DNA of 64,000 nt from Planctomycetota bacterium (GTDB lineage: Bacteria > Planctomycetota > UBA1135 > GCA-002686595): contig JAQXEK010000021.1 in the NCBI GenBank assembly GCA_029250885.1, positions 1-64,000 on the forward strand. The letters run 5' to 3'. Under the pieces are notes generated by a model, which was not told the origin of the DNA, made no database searches, and worked only from the letters and a program-made list of their open reading frames with translations. This document shows, in pieces, positions 43,437 to 52,176 of this stretch. A program made the position numbers and the translations under genes. Within the stretch, counting starts at the first letter, position 1. Every line of letters starts with the position of its first letter.

Positions 43437-44945
43437 CTACTTCGGCTTCTTGCCCGTGACTGCGAGGTTGGCTTTTGGGATGGAGAACACGAAGGCGGTC
43501 AGAGCCGAGGCCGACAGGCGCGAGTCGTCGCCGTAGCCCGCGTTGTCGCGGTTGGGCTGGTAGTAGAAGGTGCCGTCGGTGCACTGGGACAGGGTGAACC
43601 ACCAGCGGTTGGCGTCCATGAGTGCTCGGAAGGACTGCCGCTCGGCGTTGGCGGCCAGGGCGGCGTAGCCCATGCCCATGATGGGTGAGCCATGGGTGTC
43701 GGGGAAGCTGTCGGGATGCTCGGCGATGATCGCGGCGTGGGTGAGGGCGCGGCGCTTGTAGACGCTGTCCTTGTAGGGGCTGAGCAGGTTCGCGATGCCA
43801 GAGGCGCCGGTGCGTCCCATGTCGGCCCAGTCCTCGTCCCCGGCGACGGAGTCCTCGTACCAGACGTAGCCATTGCTACCGGTGGCTCGCTTCAGGAACG
43901 CGTAGGCGGCCTCGTGGCGGGCCCGGTCGATCTCGATACCACAGCGCGACATGAGGGAAAAGACCAAGGCGCCTTGGCCGGTAAGCATGCAGATCGGACC
44001 GTAGCCTTCATAGCCGGGGTTGTGGCCCCAGCCCCCGTGGGAGTCCATGGCGTCCCGGGGCACGGCGTCGGGGTGCGTCTCTTGGACGCGCTTGCTGACC
44101 TGGGCCAGGTCGGTGTACTGGGTCGAGTGCAGGAAATCGTAGACCTCCTGTAGCTCGGGCAGCACCCACTTTTCGCCGGTCGCGAGGTAGTACTCGCTCA
44201 TCACGATCCCGGCAGTCATGTAGCGCCAGTTGATCAGGCTGCCCTCGTCGACGGCCTTCGTAGTCCGCGCGTGCCACTGGACGTTGCGCTTCACCGCTGC
44301 CATGTGCTTGGTCTTGCCACTCGCCAGTAGCGCAAGGGGCGCAAAGGTGTTGTGGGGGGCGATCCCAAAGGAGCCGTCCTCGCCCTGCTGATCGATCAAG
44401 TACGTCAGCAGCTCGTCGAGGATCAGCTCGCTCTTCTTGCAGTCCAAGGGATAGGCAGCGCCAAAGGTCCCGTACTTGCGCTCGACCTTCAGAGTGACGT
44501 CCAGCTTCTTCTCGCCGCGCAGCAGGTCCAAGTGCAAGCGGCCCTTGTTCGACCTCCTCTGGCAGTCCTCGAGGGCTACGGCAAAGTCCAGCAGCGGGCC
44601 CTGGGGCCCAAAGACGTCCATGCCATAGCCGTTGCGGTGGGGCGTCTTGAAAGCCTTGCTTCCGGCGCCCACAAGGAAGTCCCCGACCTGGACTTTTCCA
44701 TCCGCGGGGGAACCCTTAAAGACATGCTTGACCAGTAGATGGGTCGGCGCCTCCTCGACCAGCTCAACGCGCATCCCCGACAGGCCCAGGTTGTAGTACC
44801 AGCCATCCACGACGGCATCAGGCCCGCGATCCGCGCGCTGCCTCCAGGGGTGGCCGGGCCCGTCGTAGTGGACCTGGGAGAACCCCGTGGGGACGAGCAG
44901 GCAGAGGGCGCTGAGGACAAGACTGATGCAGTGGCGAATCGACAT
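43437..44945 (-). CDS. DUF6288 secreted protein with PDZ-like domain
   Basis: 502 residues with a signal peptide (CISLVLSALCLLVPTGFSQ). Residues 45-160 resemble a PDZ domain (LGLSGMRVELV, KGSPADGKVQVGDFLVG). The rest is an alpha/alpha-toroid type helical repeat region with GSFGIAPHN, GGWGHNPGYEGYGP and DGTFYYQPNRDNAGYG, typical of DUF6288 proteins. They are found mainly in Planctomycetota and Verrucomicrobiota and have no known function. The toroid resembles prenyltransferase/glycoside-type folds, but I see no clear catalytic residues. Confidence 0.8.
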   Translation of the reverse strand: MSIRHCISLVLSALCLLVPTGFSQVHYDGPGHPWRQRADRGPDAVVDGWYYNLGLSGMRVELVEEAPTHLLVKHVFKGSPADGKVQVGDFLVGAGSKAFKTPHRNGYGMDVFGPQGPLLDFAVALEDCQRRSNKGRLHLDLLRGEKKLDVTLKVERKYGTFGAAYPLDCKKSELILDELLTYLIDQQGEDGSFGIAPHNTFAPLALLASGKTKHMAAVKRNVQWHARTTKAVDEGSLINWRYMTAGIVMSEYYLATGEKWVLPELQEVYDFLHSTQYTDLAQVSKRVQETHPDAVPRDAMDSHGGWGHNPGYEGYGPICMLTGQGALVFSLMSRCGIEIDRARHEAAYAFLKRATGSNGYVWYEDSVAGDEDWADMGRTGASGIANLLSPYKDSVYKRRALTHAAIIAEHPDSFPDTHGSPIMGMGYAALAANAERQSFRALMDANRWWFTLSQCTDGTFYYQPNRDNAGYGDDSRLSASALTAFVFSIPKANLAVTGKKPK

Positions 44946-45345
44946 GAGGACAGGCGAGGGTAAAAGGGGAAGACTGTGGGCTAACGTACCGACTTTTGGC
45001 TGTTAGACCCTCGCCACAACAGTGGCGAATTTAGAGCACAGAAGGCAGACAAGCGGTCTGGCTCCGGAGTGCCCGGCGCTGCCGGACCCAGGGAGGCCAC
45101 GCCGGGTCGGGTCCGGTCAAGAAATCCCCACCATGTGTAAGTCTATTGGTATAATGCACTTACAGGTCCCCGCTTGGCCGCATCAGGGGAGAAAGTCTGT
45201 CCACAAGGGTTGACCGGGGGCCGCTGCGGCGGTTCCATGCCGTCACACCGCCGGCGGGCCCAGACTCGCAGGTCGTGGATGACAGATTGACGAGCCGCAC
45301 AGACGGACTCGTCCAACACCCCGACAAACTAGCCCCAGGCAAGTG
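44946..45345. other. topA upstream region
   Basis: A 400-base divergent region between DUF6288 and topA. It contains a hairpin, CCGGACCC (45082-45089) with GGGTCCGG (45109-45116), and the promoter/operator described at 45136-45164. The leader from the promoter to the topA start is about 180 bases, unusually long. It has no supported open frame and could be a regulated 5' UTR. Confidence 0.4.
45136..45164 (+). promoter_or_regulatory. Extended -10 promoter within a palindrome, upstream of topA
   Basis: TGGTATAAT (45147-45155) is a perfect extended -10 element (TGnTATAAT). It lies inside a perfect inverted repeat, TGTAAGT (45136-45142) and ACTTACA (45158-45164), with a 15-base spacer. A repressor bound here would block the promoter. 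Such TGTA...TACA palindromes are typical of GntR-like sites, but the regulator is unknown. The -35 region is poor, as expected for extended -10 promoters. Confidence 0.6.
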
Positions 45346-47889
45346 ATGACAAATAAGGAAGAAGAGCGTCCCGACGACGCTGCGACTGAGTCCGGTTCCC
45401 TTTCAAAGAAGACGGCCAAGAAGAAGGCCACGAAGAAGAAGGCGGCTAAGAAAAAGAAGAACCACGCCCTCGTGATCGTGGAGAGTCCCGCCAAGGCGAA
45501 GACCATTGGCAAGTACCTAGGTGCGGGCTACGTGGTGAAGGCCTCTATGGGCCACATTCGCGACCTCCCCAAGGGCAAGTTCGGCATCGACCTAGAGAAC
45601 AACTTCGAGCCCGAGTACCAGACCATTCGCGGTAAGGGCAAGGCGGTCGAAGAGTTGCGTCGAATCGCGAAGAGCTGTGAGAAGGTCTATCTCGCACCCG
45701 ACCTCGACCGCGAGGGAGAGGCCATCGCTTGGCACCTTGCAGAGTCCCTCGGCGTCCCCGATGAGAAGCTCTTTCGGGTGACCTTCATCGAGATTACGAA
45801 GAAGGCGATCCTCGAGGCCTTCGACGAGGCCGACAAGACCAATCGCCGCATCGACATGGACATGGTCGACGCCCAGCAGGGGCGCCGCATCCTGGACCGT
45901 TTGATGGGCTACAAGCTGTCGCCGCTGCTCTGGAAGAAGATCGCGAAGGGCCTGTCGGCTGGTCGCGTACAGTCCGTGGCTGTGCGTTTGATTGTTGCCC
46001 GTGAGAAGGAGATCCGCGCGTTCATCAAGCAGGAGTTTTGGCGCGTAACGGCGACCATGAGCCACGGCGACATCGACTTCGGGGCCGAGCTCAAGCGCCT
46101 CGGCGATACGAGCATTCAGAAGAACATGACCGAGGCTGTGGCCAAGGCCCTCGTTGAGAAGATCGGCGACACGCCGCTGGTGCTCTCGAGCGTCGAGACC
46201 AAGCCTAAAGCGCGCAGGCCCACGGCGCCCTTTACTACCAGTCAGCTGCAGCAGAAGGCGTCAACGATGCTTCGCTTTAGCTCGAAGAAGACGATGATGC
46301 TGGCCCAACAACTTTATGAAGGTGCTGAGCGCGGTAAGCCGTTCAATATTCCCGGCCACGACCAGTCTGGTCTGATCACCTACATGCGTACCGACTCGGT
46401 GCGCGTCTCGGACGATGCCCTCAATGGCGCCCGCGAGGTAATCGATACGAAGTACGGTGCGGAGTACGTGCCCGAAAAGCCCAACACCTTCAAGACTAAA
46501 GCTAAGGGCGCTCAAGAGGCTCACGAGGCCATCCGTCCGACGAATCCGTACATTACTCCGGATTCCCCCGGGGTGAAAGAAGCCCTTCCGAAGGACGTAT
46601 TCCGACTTTACGAGCTGATCTGGAACAAGTTCATCTCTAGCCAGATGCCACCGGCCAAGTCCGACGTGACGGTGATGACCTTCACCTTTGACGAGGACGG
46701 CGCCGAGCTCGGCGAGTCCTACGCGCCCGACGGAGAGACCGGCAAGCCCATGAACCTGCCCGCCAGTTTCGTCTCCAGCGGCGAGGTCCAGGTCTTCGAC
46801 GGCCACCTGCGGGTCTTCAATTCGGACCGCAAGGACGATGGTTCGATTCTGCCGAAGGGGCTCGTCGAGGGAGAGGCCTACAAGCCGAAGGAAGTTGAGC
46901 CGACCCAGCACTTCACCCAGCCGCCCCCGCGGTTCTCGGAGGCGACCTTGGTGAAGGAGCTCGAGAAGAAAGGTATCGGGCGTCCCTCGACCTACTCGGC
47001 AATCATTAGCACGATCCAGGAACGCGGCTACGTGTTGCTCGAGCAGCGTCGCTTTGAGGCGACCGAACTTGGCGAGATCGTGACCGACAAGCTCGTTGAG
47101 AGTTTCGGGGATCTGATCAACACCGACTTCACGTCCCAGATGGAAGGCAACCTCGACCGCGTTGAGAGTGGCGAGCTTCCTTGGCGCGATGTGGTCGGAG
47201 TGTTCTACGAGATGTTTGCCAAGGACCTCGAGCTCGCCAACACAGAGATGGTCTCGATTAAAGAGCACCCAAAGCTGTCCGAGCGCGAGTGCGACAAGTG
47301 CGGTTCGCCCATGGCCGAGCTCTACAATAAACGTGGCAAGTTCCTGGGCTGTTCGAAGTACCCGGAGTGTAAGAACACGATGCCCGTGGATGGACCGCGC
47401 CCTGCGGCCGAGGTCATCGAGACCGACTACGTCTGCGAGAAGTGCGAGAAGCCGATGATCATCCGCACCGGCAAGCGCGGCAAGTTCCTTGCGTGCACGG
47501 GTTTCCCAAAGTGCAAGAGCACGGCCTCAGTCGACGAGAACAACAAGAAGGTTGTGCCGAAGCCCACGGGCATCTCGTGTGAGAAGTGCGACAGCGACAT
47601 GATCATTAAGGGGGGCCGCCGCGGCCCGTTCCTGGCGTGCTCGGCCTTCCCCAAGTGCCGCAACGCAAAGCCACTGCCCGAGGAGCTCAAGGAGAAGCCG
47701 AAGCCCAGTGGGATCGACTGCGACGAATGTGGCAAGGAGATGCTTGTGCGCACCAGCCGCTGGGGCAAGGAGTTCCTGGCCTGCTCGGGCTACCCAGAGT
47801 GCAAAAACACCCAGGAGATGGCCGGGGCAGCCGAGGCGGGCGAGTCCACCGCAGGCTCTGACGAGGAAAAGGTCGAAGCTCCCGAGTAA
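45346..47889 (+). CDS. topA: DNA topoisomerase I with Lys-rich tail and four zinc ribbons
   Basis: 847 residues from the ATG at 45346 (GTG at 45343 also possible). Residues 21-39 are an almost pure Lys/Ala tail. The Toprim domain starts ALVIVESPAKAKTIGKYLG and includes the acidic PDLDREGEAIAWHL. The active-site tyrosine is Y346 in LITYMRTDSVR. The C terminus has four C4 zinc ribbons beginning CDKCGSPM, CEKCEKPM, CEKCDSDM and CDECGKEM; E. coli has three canonical ones. It relaxes negative supercoils by nicking one strand. The histone-H1-like tail may strengthen DNA binding. It ends before a clear terminator hairpin. Confidence 0.96.
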   Translation: MTNKEEERPDDAATESGSLSKKTAKKKATKKKAAKKKKNHALVIVESPAKAKTIGKYLGAGYVVKASMGHIRDLPKGKFGIDLENNFEPEYQTIRGKGKAVEELRRIAKSCEKVYLAPDLDREGEAIAWHLAESLGVPDEKLFRVTFIEITKKAILEAFDEADKTNRRIDMDMVDAQQGRRILDRLMGYKLSPLLWKKIAKGLSAGRVQSVAVRLIVAREKEIRAFIKQEFWRVTATMSHGDIDFGAELKRLGDTSIQKNMTEAVAKALVEKIGDTPLVLSSVETKPKARRPTAPFTTSQLQQKASTMLRFSSKKTMMLAQQLYEGAERGKPFNIPGHDQSGLITYMRTDSVRVSDDALNGAREVIDTKYGAEYVPEKPNTFKTKAKGAQEAHEAIRPTNPYITPDSPGVKEALPKDVFRLYELIWNKFISSQMPPAKSDVTVMTFTFDEDGAELGESYAPDGETGKPMNLPASFVSSGEVQVFDGHLRVFNSDRKDDGSILPKGLVEGEAYKPKEVEPTQHFTQPPPRFSEATLVKELEKKGIGRPSTYSAIISTIQERGYVLLEQRRFEATELGEIVTDKLVESFGDLINTDFTSQMEGNLDRVESGELPWRDVVGVFYEMFAKDLELANTEMVSIKEHPKLSERECDKCGSPMAELYNKRGKFLGCSKYPECKNTMPVDGPRPAAEVIETDYVCEKCEKPMIIRTGKRGKFLACTGFPKCKSTASVDENNKKVVPKPTGISCEKCDSDMIIKGGRRGPFLACSAFPKCRNAKPLPEELKEKPKPSGIDCDECGKEMLVRTSRWGKEFLACSGYPECKNTQEMAGAAEAGESTAGSDEEKVEAPE

Positions 47890-47912
47890 GCCTAGCCCCC
47901 CAAAAGTCACTC

Positions 47913-47954
47913 AATGGCGCCCGGCAGCTCGATTTTGAGTTGCCGGGCGCCATT
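47913..47954 (+). terminator. Terminator-like hairpin after topA
   Basis: AATGGCGCCCGGCA pairs with TGCCGGGCGCCATT (14 bases), extended imperfectly by a few pairs around a TTTT-containing loop. It begins 24 bases after the topA stop. A short T-rich sequence follows. Confidence 0.7.
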
Positions 47955-48074
47955 TGTAGGGGCTCTAGGACCTCGACAAGAATCCCGCTTCCCGATAGAA
48001 TAGTTCGCCCTTTGGAGCCCCGCACGACGCTGGGCCACCATTATTCACCCCATCCCCGAAAGGGAAACGCTGCC

Positions 48075-49130
48075 GTGGAAATCACTGAGATTCAGGTCGA
48101 CGGATACGAGAAGGTCGCGCGCTGCCGCGACGACGAGACCGGCCTGCACGCACTTATCGCCGTTCATGACACAACCCTGGGCCCGTCCCTGGGTGGCATG
48201 CGGCTCTTGCCCTATGTCTCCGAAGACGAAGCACTCTTTGACGTGCTGCGCCTCTCGAAAGGCATGACCTACAAGTCCGCTGTGGCCGAGACCGGCCTTG
48301 GCGGCGGCAAGTCCGTCATCATCGGCGACCCGGCCAAGATCAAGAGCCCCGCGCTGTTCGAAGCCATGGGCCGTTTTGTCGAGAGCTTTGGTGGCAAGTA
48401 CATCACCGCCGAGGACATGAACATCGGTATCGCCGACCTGGAGAACGTCAACAAGACGACCAAGTACGTGACGGGCCTCTCCCGCGAGAAGGGCAGCTCC
48501 GGCAACCCGAGCCCCTACACCGCACGCGGCTGCTTCCAAGGCGCGCGCGCCACGGCCGAAGAGGCCTGGGGTTCCGATGACTTTAACGGCCGCACGGTCG
48601 TGATGCAGGGCGTCGGCGCAGTGGGCCTACCCTTCGCACTGATGCTGCAAGAGGCCGGCGCCAAACTGATCATCTGCGACATCAACCACGAATACGCGGT
48701 AAAGCTCGGCAAAGAGCACGGCTTCGAGGTCATCCCCGACGCAGGTCACCACCAGGTCGAGTGCGACATCTACGCCCCCTGCGCCCGCGGTGCCGGTCTT
48801 AACGATGAGACCATCCCCGAGCTGAACTGCAAGGCCGTCGCCGGCTGTGCCAATAACGTGCTGCTCGAAGAGCGCCACGCCGACATGCTCAAGGAGCGCG
48901 GCATCGTCTACGCCCCCGACTACGTGATCAACGCTGGTGGCATCATCAACGTGGGCGTCGAAGTCAGCCCGGATGGCTACAATGAAGAGGTCGCCATCGA
49001 GCGCGTGGACCGCGTCTACAACAACCTGAAGGCCGTCTACGACGTCGCCCGCCGCGACGACATTTCGACCCTTACCGCCTCCGGCCGCCTTGCGGAAGAG
49101 CGCATCGAGGCCGCCCGCGCGACTGCATAA
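48075..49130 (+). CDS. Leu/Val/Phe-type amino acid dehydrogenase
   Basis: 351 residues, GTG start after AAAGGG. GPSLGGMRLLPY and RLSKGMTYKSAVAETGLGGGK carry the substrate-binding and catalytic lysines of the Glu/Leu/Phe/Val dehydrogenase family. VVMQGVGAVGLPFA is the NAD-binding GxGxxG loop. APDYVINAGGIINVG is a leucine-dehydrogenase hallmark. It oxidatively deaminates a branched-chain or aromatic amino acid to the 2-oxo acid, with NAD+. The length fits leucine dehydrogenase; which amino acid is preferred is not decidable. Confidence 0.92.
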   Translation: MEITEIQVDGYEKVARCRDDETGLHALIAVHDTTLGPSLGGMRLLPYVSEDEALFDVLRLSKGMTYKSAVAETGLGGGKSVIIGDPAKIKSPALFEAMGRFVESFGGKYITAEDMNIGIADLENVNKTTKYVTGLSREKGSSGNPSPYTARGCFQGARATAEEAWGSDDFNGRTVVMQGVGAVGLPFALMLQEAGAKLIICDINHEYAVKLGKEHGFEVIPDAGHHQVECDIYAPCARGAGLNDETIPELNCKAVAGCANNVLLEERHADMLKERGIVYAPDYVINAGGIINVGVEVSPDGYNEEVAIERVDRVYNNLKAVYDVARRDDISTLTASGRLAEERIEAARATA

Positions 49131-49187
49131 AAGCGGTCGCAGCAAAATACCCGATTAGGGAACAAGCGAGCAAACCAGCGCCGAACA

Positions 49188-49225
49188 GGGGCCCGATTCT
49201 CATGTCTGAGAGTCGGGCCCTCTCT
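49188..49225 (+). terminator. Terminator hairpin after the amino acid dehydrogenase
   Basis: GGGCCCGA-TTCTCA and TGAGA-GTCGGGCCC form a near-perfect stem of about 14 bases around a short loop, followed by TCTCTCGTT. It separates the dehydrogenase from the YjbQ gene. Confidence 0.7.
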
Positions 49226-49361
49226 CGTTAATCAGTCTGGGGAACGCAGCCCTTTGGGCGCCGCCACTAACTCCAGCGCCGTCGTTCGTTTTGCGTCAGG
49301 CGGGGCGAACGGGGCCGGATCGCCGCAACCCCTTGGCCCCCTGTTCGCGTACCCTCTTGGC

Positions 49362-49778
49362 ATGATTCATCAAGAAGAGCTGCGCGTCCCAACTCCCGGG
49401 CGCGGGACCCAGGAAGTGACAGCGGATGTCGAGGGCATTGTTGCGCGGGCAGGCCTGCAAACCGGAACGTGCAACGCGTTCGTTCTGCACACCAGCGCCT
49501 CGTTGGTCGTGACCGAGAACGCGGACCCCACCGTGCGCAAGGACCTCGAGTCTTGGCTTGCCCGGGCCGTGCCCGATGGTGATCGGCTCTTTCGTCACAC
49601 GGCCGAGGGCCCGGATGACATGCCGGCCCACGTGCGCTCGGCGTTGCTGGAGACCTCGGTCACGATCCCGGTAACAGACGGCCGGCTGGCTTTGGGAACT
49701 TGGCAGGGCCTGTACCTGTACGAGCATCGCACTGCGCCCCATGGGCGCCGCATAGTCGTGACGGTGGTGGGCGCATGA
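49362..49778 (+). CDS. YjbQ/UPF0047 family protein
   Basis: 138 residues from the ATG at 49362 with the full family core. VLHTSASLVVTENADPTVRKD and EHRTAPHGRRIVV carry the conserved His, Ser/Thr and Glu/Asp that bind a metal ion in UPF0047 proteins. E. coli YjbQ has weak thiamine-phosphate synthase activity, but the physiological role is unclear. The stop overlaps the ATG of the next gene (ATGA). Confidence 0.92.
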   Translation: MIHQEELRVPTPGRGTQEVTADVEGIVARAGLQTGTCNAFVLHTSASLVVTENADPTVRKDLESWLARAVPDGDRLFRHTAEGPDDMPAHVRSALLETSVTIPVTDGRLALGTWQGLYLYEHRTAPHGRRIVVTVVGA

Positions 49779-50395
49779 GCATCAAGCTGTTGTACGTGGT
49801 CGACCCGATGTGCTCTTGGTGTTACGGCTTCAAGTCGGCTCTGGACGAGGTCCTGCCCGAGCTGAATCCTAACGTGCAGCCCGAGCTCGTTTTGGGCGGC
49901 CTAGCGCCGGACAGCGACGAGCCCATGGACGCGGAGACGCGCTCCTATGTCCAGCAGGCTTGGCACGCGGTGACGGCCCAGACCGGCGCGACCTTCAACC
50001 ACGACTTCTGGACGGCGTGCAAGCCGCGCCGCTCGACCTACCCCTCGTGCCGCGCGGTGATCGTCGCGCGCGAGGTCGACCTGGCTTGGGAGATGCTCGC
50101 CGCGATCCAGCGCGCCTACTACCTCGAGGCGCGCAACCCCTCGGACGAGGACACGCTAGTGGCCTTGGCCGAAGAGCTCGGCATCGACGGCGAGGCCTTT
50201 CGCGGCCGCTTCCGGGATCCCGAGATCGAGGAAGCGCTCCAGGCCCACCTGCGTCTGCGTACCCAGCTGCGGGCCATGAGCTTTCCGAGCATTGCCATGT
50301 CCCACGGTCGCAAGCCGAAGCTGATCGCATCGGGCTGCCTAGAGGCTGCCGAGCTGCGCGAGGCGCTGCGCTTCGAAGGCCTGCTCAAGGACTAG
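49775..50395 (+). CDS. DsbA-family thioredoxin-fold protein
   Basis: 206 residues, no signal peptide, so cytoplasmic. The motif DPMCSWCYGF carries a CxxC active site typical of FrnE/DsbA-like cytosolic oxidoreductases. The rest is the helical insertion (QRAYYLEARNPSDEDTLV) and a final strand with the cis-Pro in SFPSIAM. It likely acts in disulfide exchange or 2-hydroxychromene-isomerase-type chemistry. It is translationally coupled to the YjbQ gene. Confidence 0.9.
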   Translation: MSIKLLYVVDPMCSWCYGFKSALDEVLPELNPNVQPELVLGGLAPDSDEPMDAETRSYVQQAWHAVTAQTGATFNHDFWTACKPRRSTYPSCRAVIVAREVDLAWEMLAAIQRAYYLEARNPSDEDTLVALAEELGIDGEAFRGRFRDPEIEEALQAHLRLRTQLRAMSFPSIAMSHGRKPKLIASGCLEAAELREALRFEGLLKD

Positions 50396-50446
50396 GCCAA
50401 GGAGCGGGCCCTGGGCCCGAAGAGAGGACACCGGAGAATTAAAACA

Positions 50447-50484
50447 AGCGCGGGACATCGATCCTAAGATCGATGTCCCGCGCT
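50447..50484. terminator. Bidirectional terminator hairpin
   Basis: AGCGCGGGACATCGAT pairs perfectly with ATCGATGTCCCGCGCT (16 bases) around a six-base loop. Upstream AAAACA gives a T-run on the minus strand, and CTTCTCTCC follows on plus. It lies between the convergent DsbA-like and kinase genes. Confidence 0.82.
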
Positions 50485-50504
50485 CTTCTCTCCCCAAACG
50501 TCAA

Positions 50505-51428
50505 CTATCCCTTGCGGAGGAAGTTGACGAGGTCTTCTTCGAGTTCCTCGAGGTCATACTCCGGAACGATCAGGCACTTGTAGACGATGCGCTCCAGGGC
50601 CTCGGGGGTGTTCGGGTTTAGCTCCGTAGGCGGCGGGTAGCTGAGGAAGTAGGACAGGCTCAGGCGCTCGACCTCGCCGCCCACTTCTGATCCAGCGTAC
50701 TGCCAGGGCACGTCATCGAAGGGCAGGGTGCCTGTCAGGATCTCGTACAGCATGACGCCGATACCGGTCACGTCGGCCTTGGTGTCCTGGAGCAGCAGCG
50801 GGTTGTAGTGAGGTGTCGTGGTGATGACACCTTGCATGCCGCGCAGGGCCGGGTCGATCATGACCACGGAACCAGAGGGCTTGACGATGATGTTCTCGGG
50901 CTTGAGGTCACCATGGTAGGTGAAGCGTCCCTCGCCCTTGAGCTTCTGCAGCCCGCGCACGATCGACAGGAACCAGTTCAAGCGAATGCCTTCCAGCGCG
51001 CGGATCTTCTCGCGCAGGGTCTTGCCCTGGACGTAGTCGTACACAAGGACAGGGCGTCCGTCGTGCTCAGTCCAGTCGCGCAGACGTACGATGTTCGCGT
51101 GCTCGGTGCCCTCCATCAAGGTCCCTTCGCGGCGCAGCAGCTCGTCGACCTCGTGGAGGTCAAGAAAGTCAATGCGTACGCCGTCGCGGGTCTGAAAGAT
51201 CGCCTCTGCCGGAGTCTCGTCAGGGCTGAGCCAGTCTTCCGAGCGCTCCGTCGTAATCTCAAGGCCGCGTGTCACATAGCGACCTCCACCGGCGACATCG
51301 CCGACCTTCAGGCAGACCTTGCGGCCATCCTTGTCTTCGGCGAGATAAGTGAAAGCAAATCCGCCGCGAGCGATAAAGCGCTGGATCTTGTAGCTACCGA
51401 TCTGGGAGCCTGTTTGGAGCTTAATCAT
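50505..51428 (-). CDS. Serine/threonine protein kinase-like protein
   Basis: 307 residues from the ATG at 51428. N-lobe: YKIQRFIARGGFAFTYLAED (Gly-rich loop) and KVCLKVGD (the ATP-anchoring Lys). C-lobe: HGDLKPENIIV is the catalytic loop with HGD in place of HRD but Asp, Lys and Asn intact. VVMIDPALRG stands where DFG is expected; Asp is kept, Phe-Gly are Pro-Ala. VTGIGVMLYEILTGTLPFDD is motif IX. It has no membrane or PASTA/FHA domain, so is cytoplasmic. Activity is plausible but activation may be atypical. Confidence 0.85.
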   Translation of the reverse strand: MIKLQTGSQIGSYKIQRFIARGGFAFTYLAEDKDGRKVCLKVGDVAGGGRYVTRGLEITTERSEDWLSPDETPAEAIFQTRDGVRIDFLDLHEVDELLRREGTLMEGTEHANIVRLRDWTEHDGRPVLVYDYVQGKTLREKIRALEGIRLNWFLSIVRGLQKLKGEGRFTYHGDLKPENIIVKPSGSVVMIDPALRGMQGVITTTPHYNPLLLQDTKADVTGIGVMLYEILTGTLPFDDVPWQYAGSEVGGEVERLSLSYFLSYPPPTELNPNTPEALERIVYKCLIVPEYDLEELEEDLVNFLRKG

Positions 51429-51515
51429 GGGGTAAATCGAGGTTCTGTGCGGCGTGGGAGTGAGGGAGTGCCGCGCTAAGCAAGTACATCGAACCTGCAC
51501 ATCGGCGAAGTGGAG

Positions 51516-51980
51516 TCAAAGTGAGGTCTCGATCTCGGTTAGAGATTTTTCCGTCAGGATCACGGGCGAGCCGGGGCTCAATATCCGGCTTACGCCGTCG
51601 GACACGCTGCCCGAGCCAAGCCAGTTTGGTTCCTTTTCAAAGGGTTCGAAACGCCATGCGCGACCGTGGGTATCCACAAGCCCAAGCTCCTGGTGGTGCA
51701 GGTTGCGCACGCTGTAGAAGCTGCGCCCATTCTCGCCATCCTCGTGGAAGCGGACGAGCCACCCAATCGCATCTGCGGAGGGGCTCTCCGCAGGAGCGAC
51801 AATCCAAGCGGACTCCGGCATGGAGGCAATCGCTTGGGGCAGGGGCATGGGGGACGTGTGTTTCGTGGTTGCAATGCAACTTGGAACCAAACCCACAAGG
51901 AGCCCCAGACCCGCAAATCTTGCCCGGATGGACCGGTTTCGAGCGCTTGTCTGTTTTGGGACTTCGAGAGTTAATAGCAT
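51516..51980 (-). CDS. Small lipoprotein of unknown function
   Basis: 154 residues. ARFAGLGLLVGLVPSC is a lipoprotein signal with its lipobox cysteine near residue 35; the N-terminal region before it is long, so the true start may be internal. The mature part (about 115 residues) contains GWLVRFHEDGENGRSFYSV and has no family I recognise. The YfhO-like gene begins 197 bases away on the other strand. Confidence 0.5.
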   Translation of the reverse strand: MLLTLEVPKQTSARNRSIRARFAGLGLLVGLVPSCIATTKHTSPMPLPQAIASMPESAWIVAPAESPSADAIGWLVRFHEDGENGRSFYSVRNLHHQELGLVDTHGRAWRFEPFEKEPNWLGSGSVSDGVSRILSPGSPVILTEKSLTEIETSL

Positions 51981-52176
51981 GGTGTTGGCGGGCCTGACTG
52001 ACCCGGGGTTCCTATCGGGTGTGCACCCGAGAACCTTGGGGCCGATAAGGAGTTTTGGACCGCTTACTTCAACGATTTCCCTAGGGACCCATTTGCGGGC
52101 CCTGTTTGAGGTAATCTATGGGCCTTCGAGGCCACCTCCCAAGCCCCCTCCGCACCGCCCTAAGACTTCGCATTCC

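Noticed and set aside
51820-52176. Upstream in-frame extension of the YfhO-like gene
   Set aside because: The 119 extra residues overlap the better-supported lipoprotein gene on the other strand and do not look like the family. The ATG at 52177 places the first membrane helix near the N terminus.
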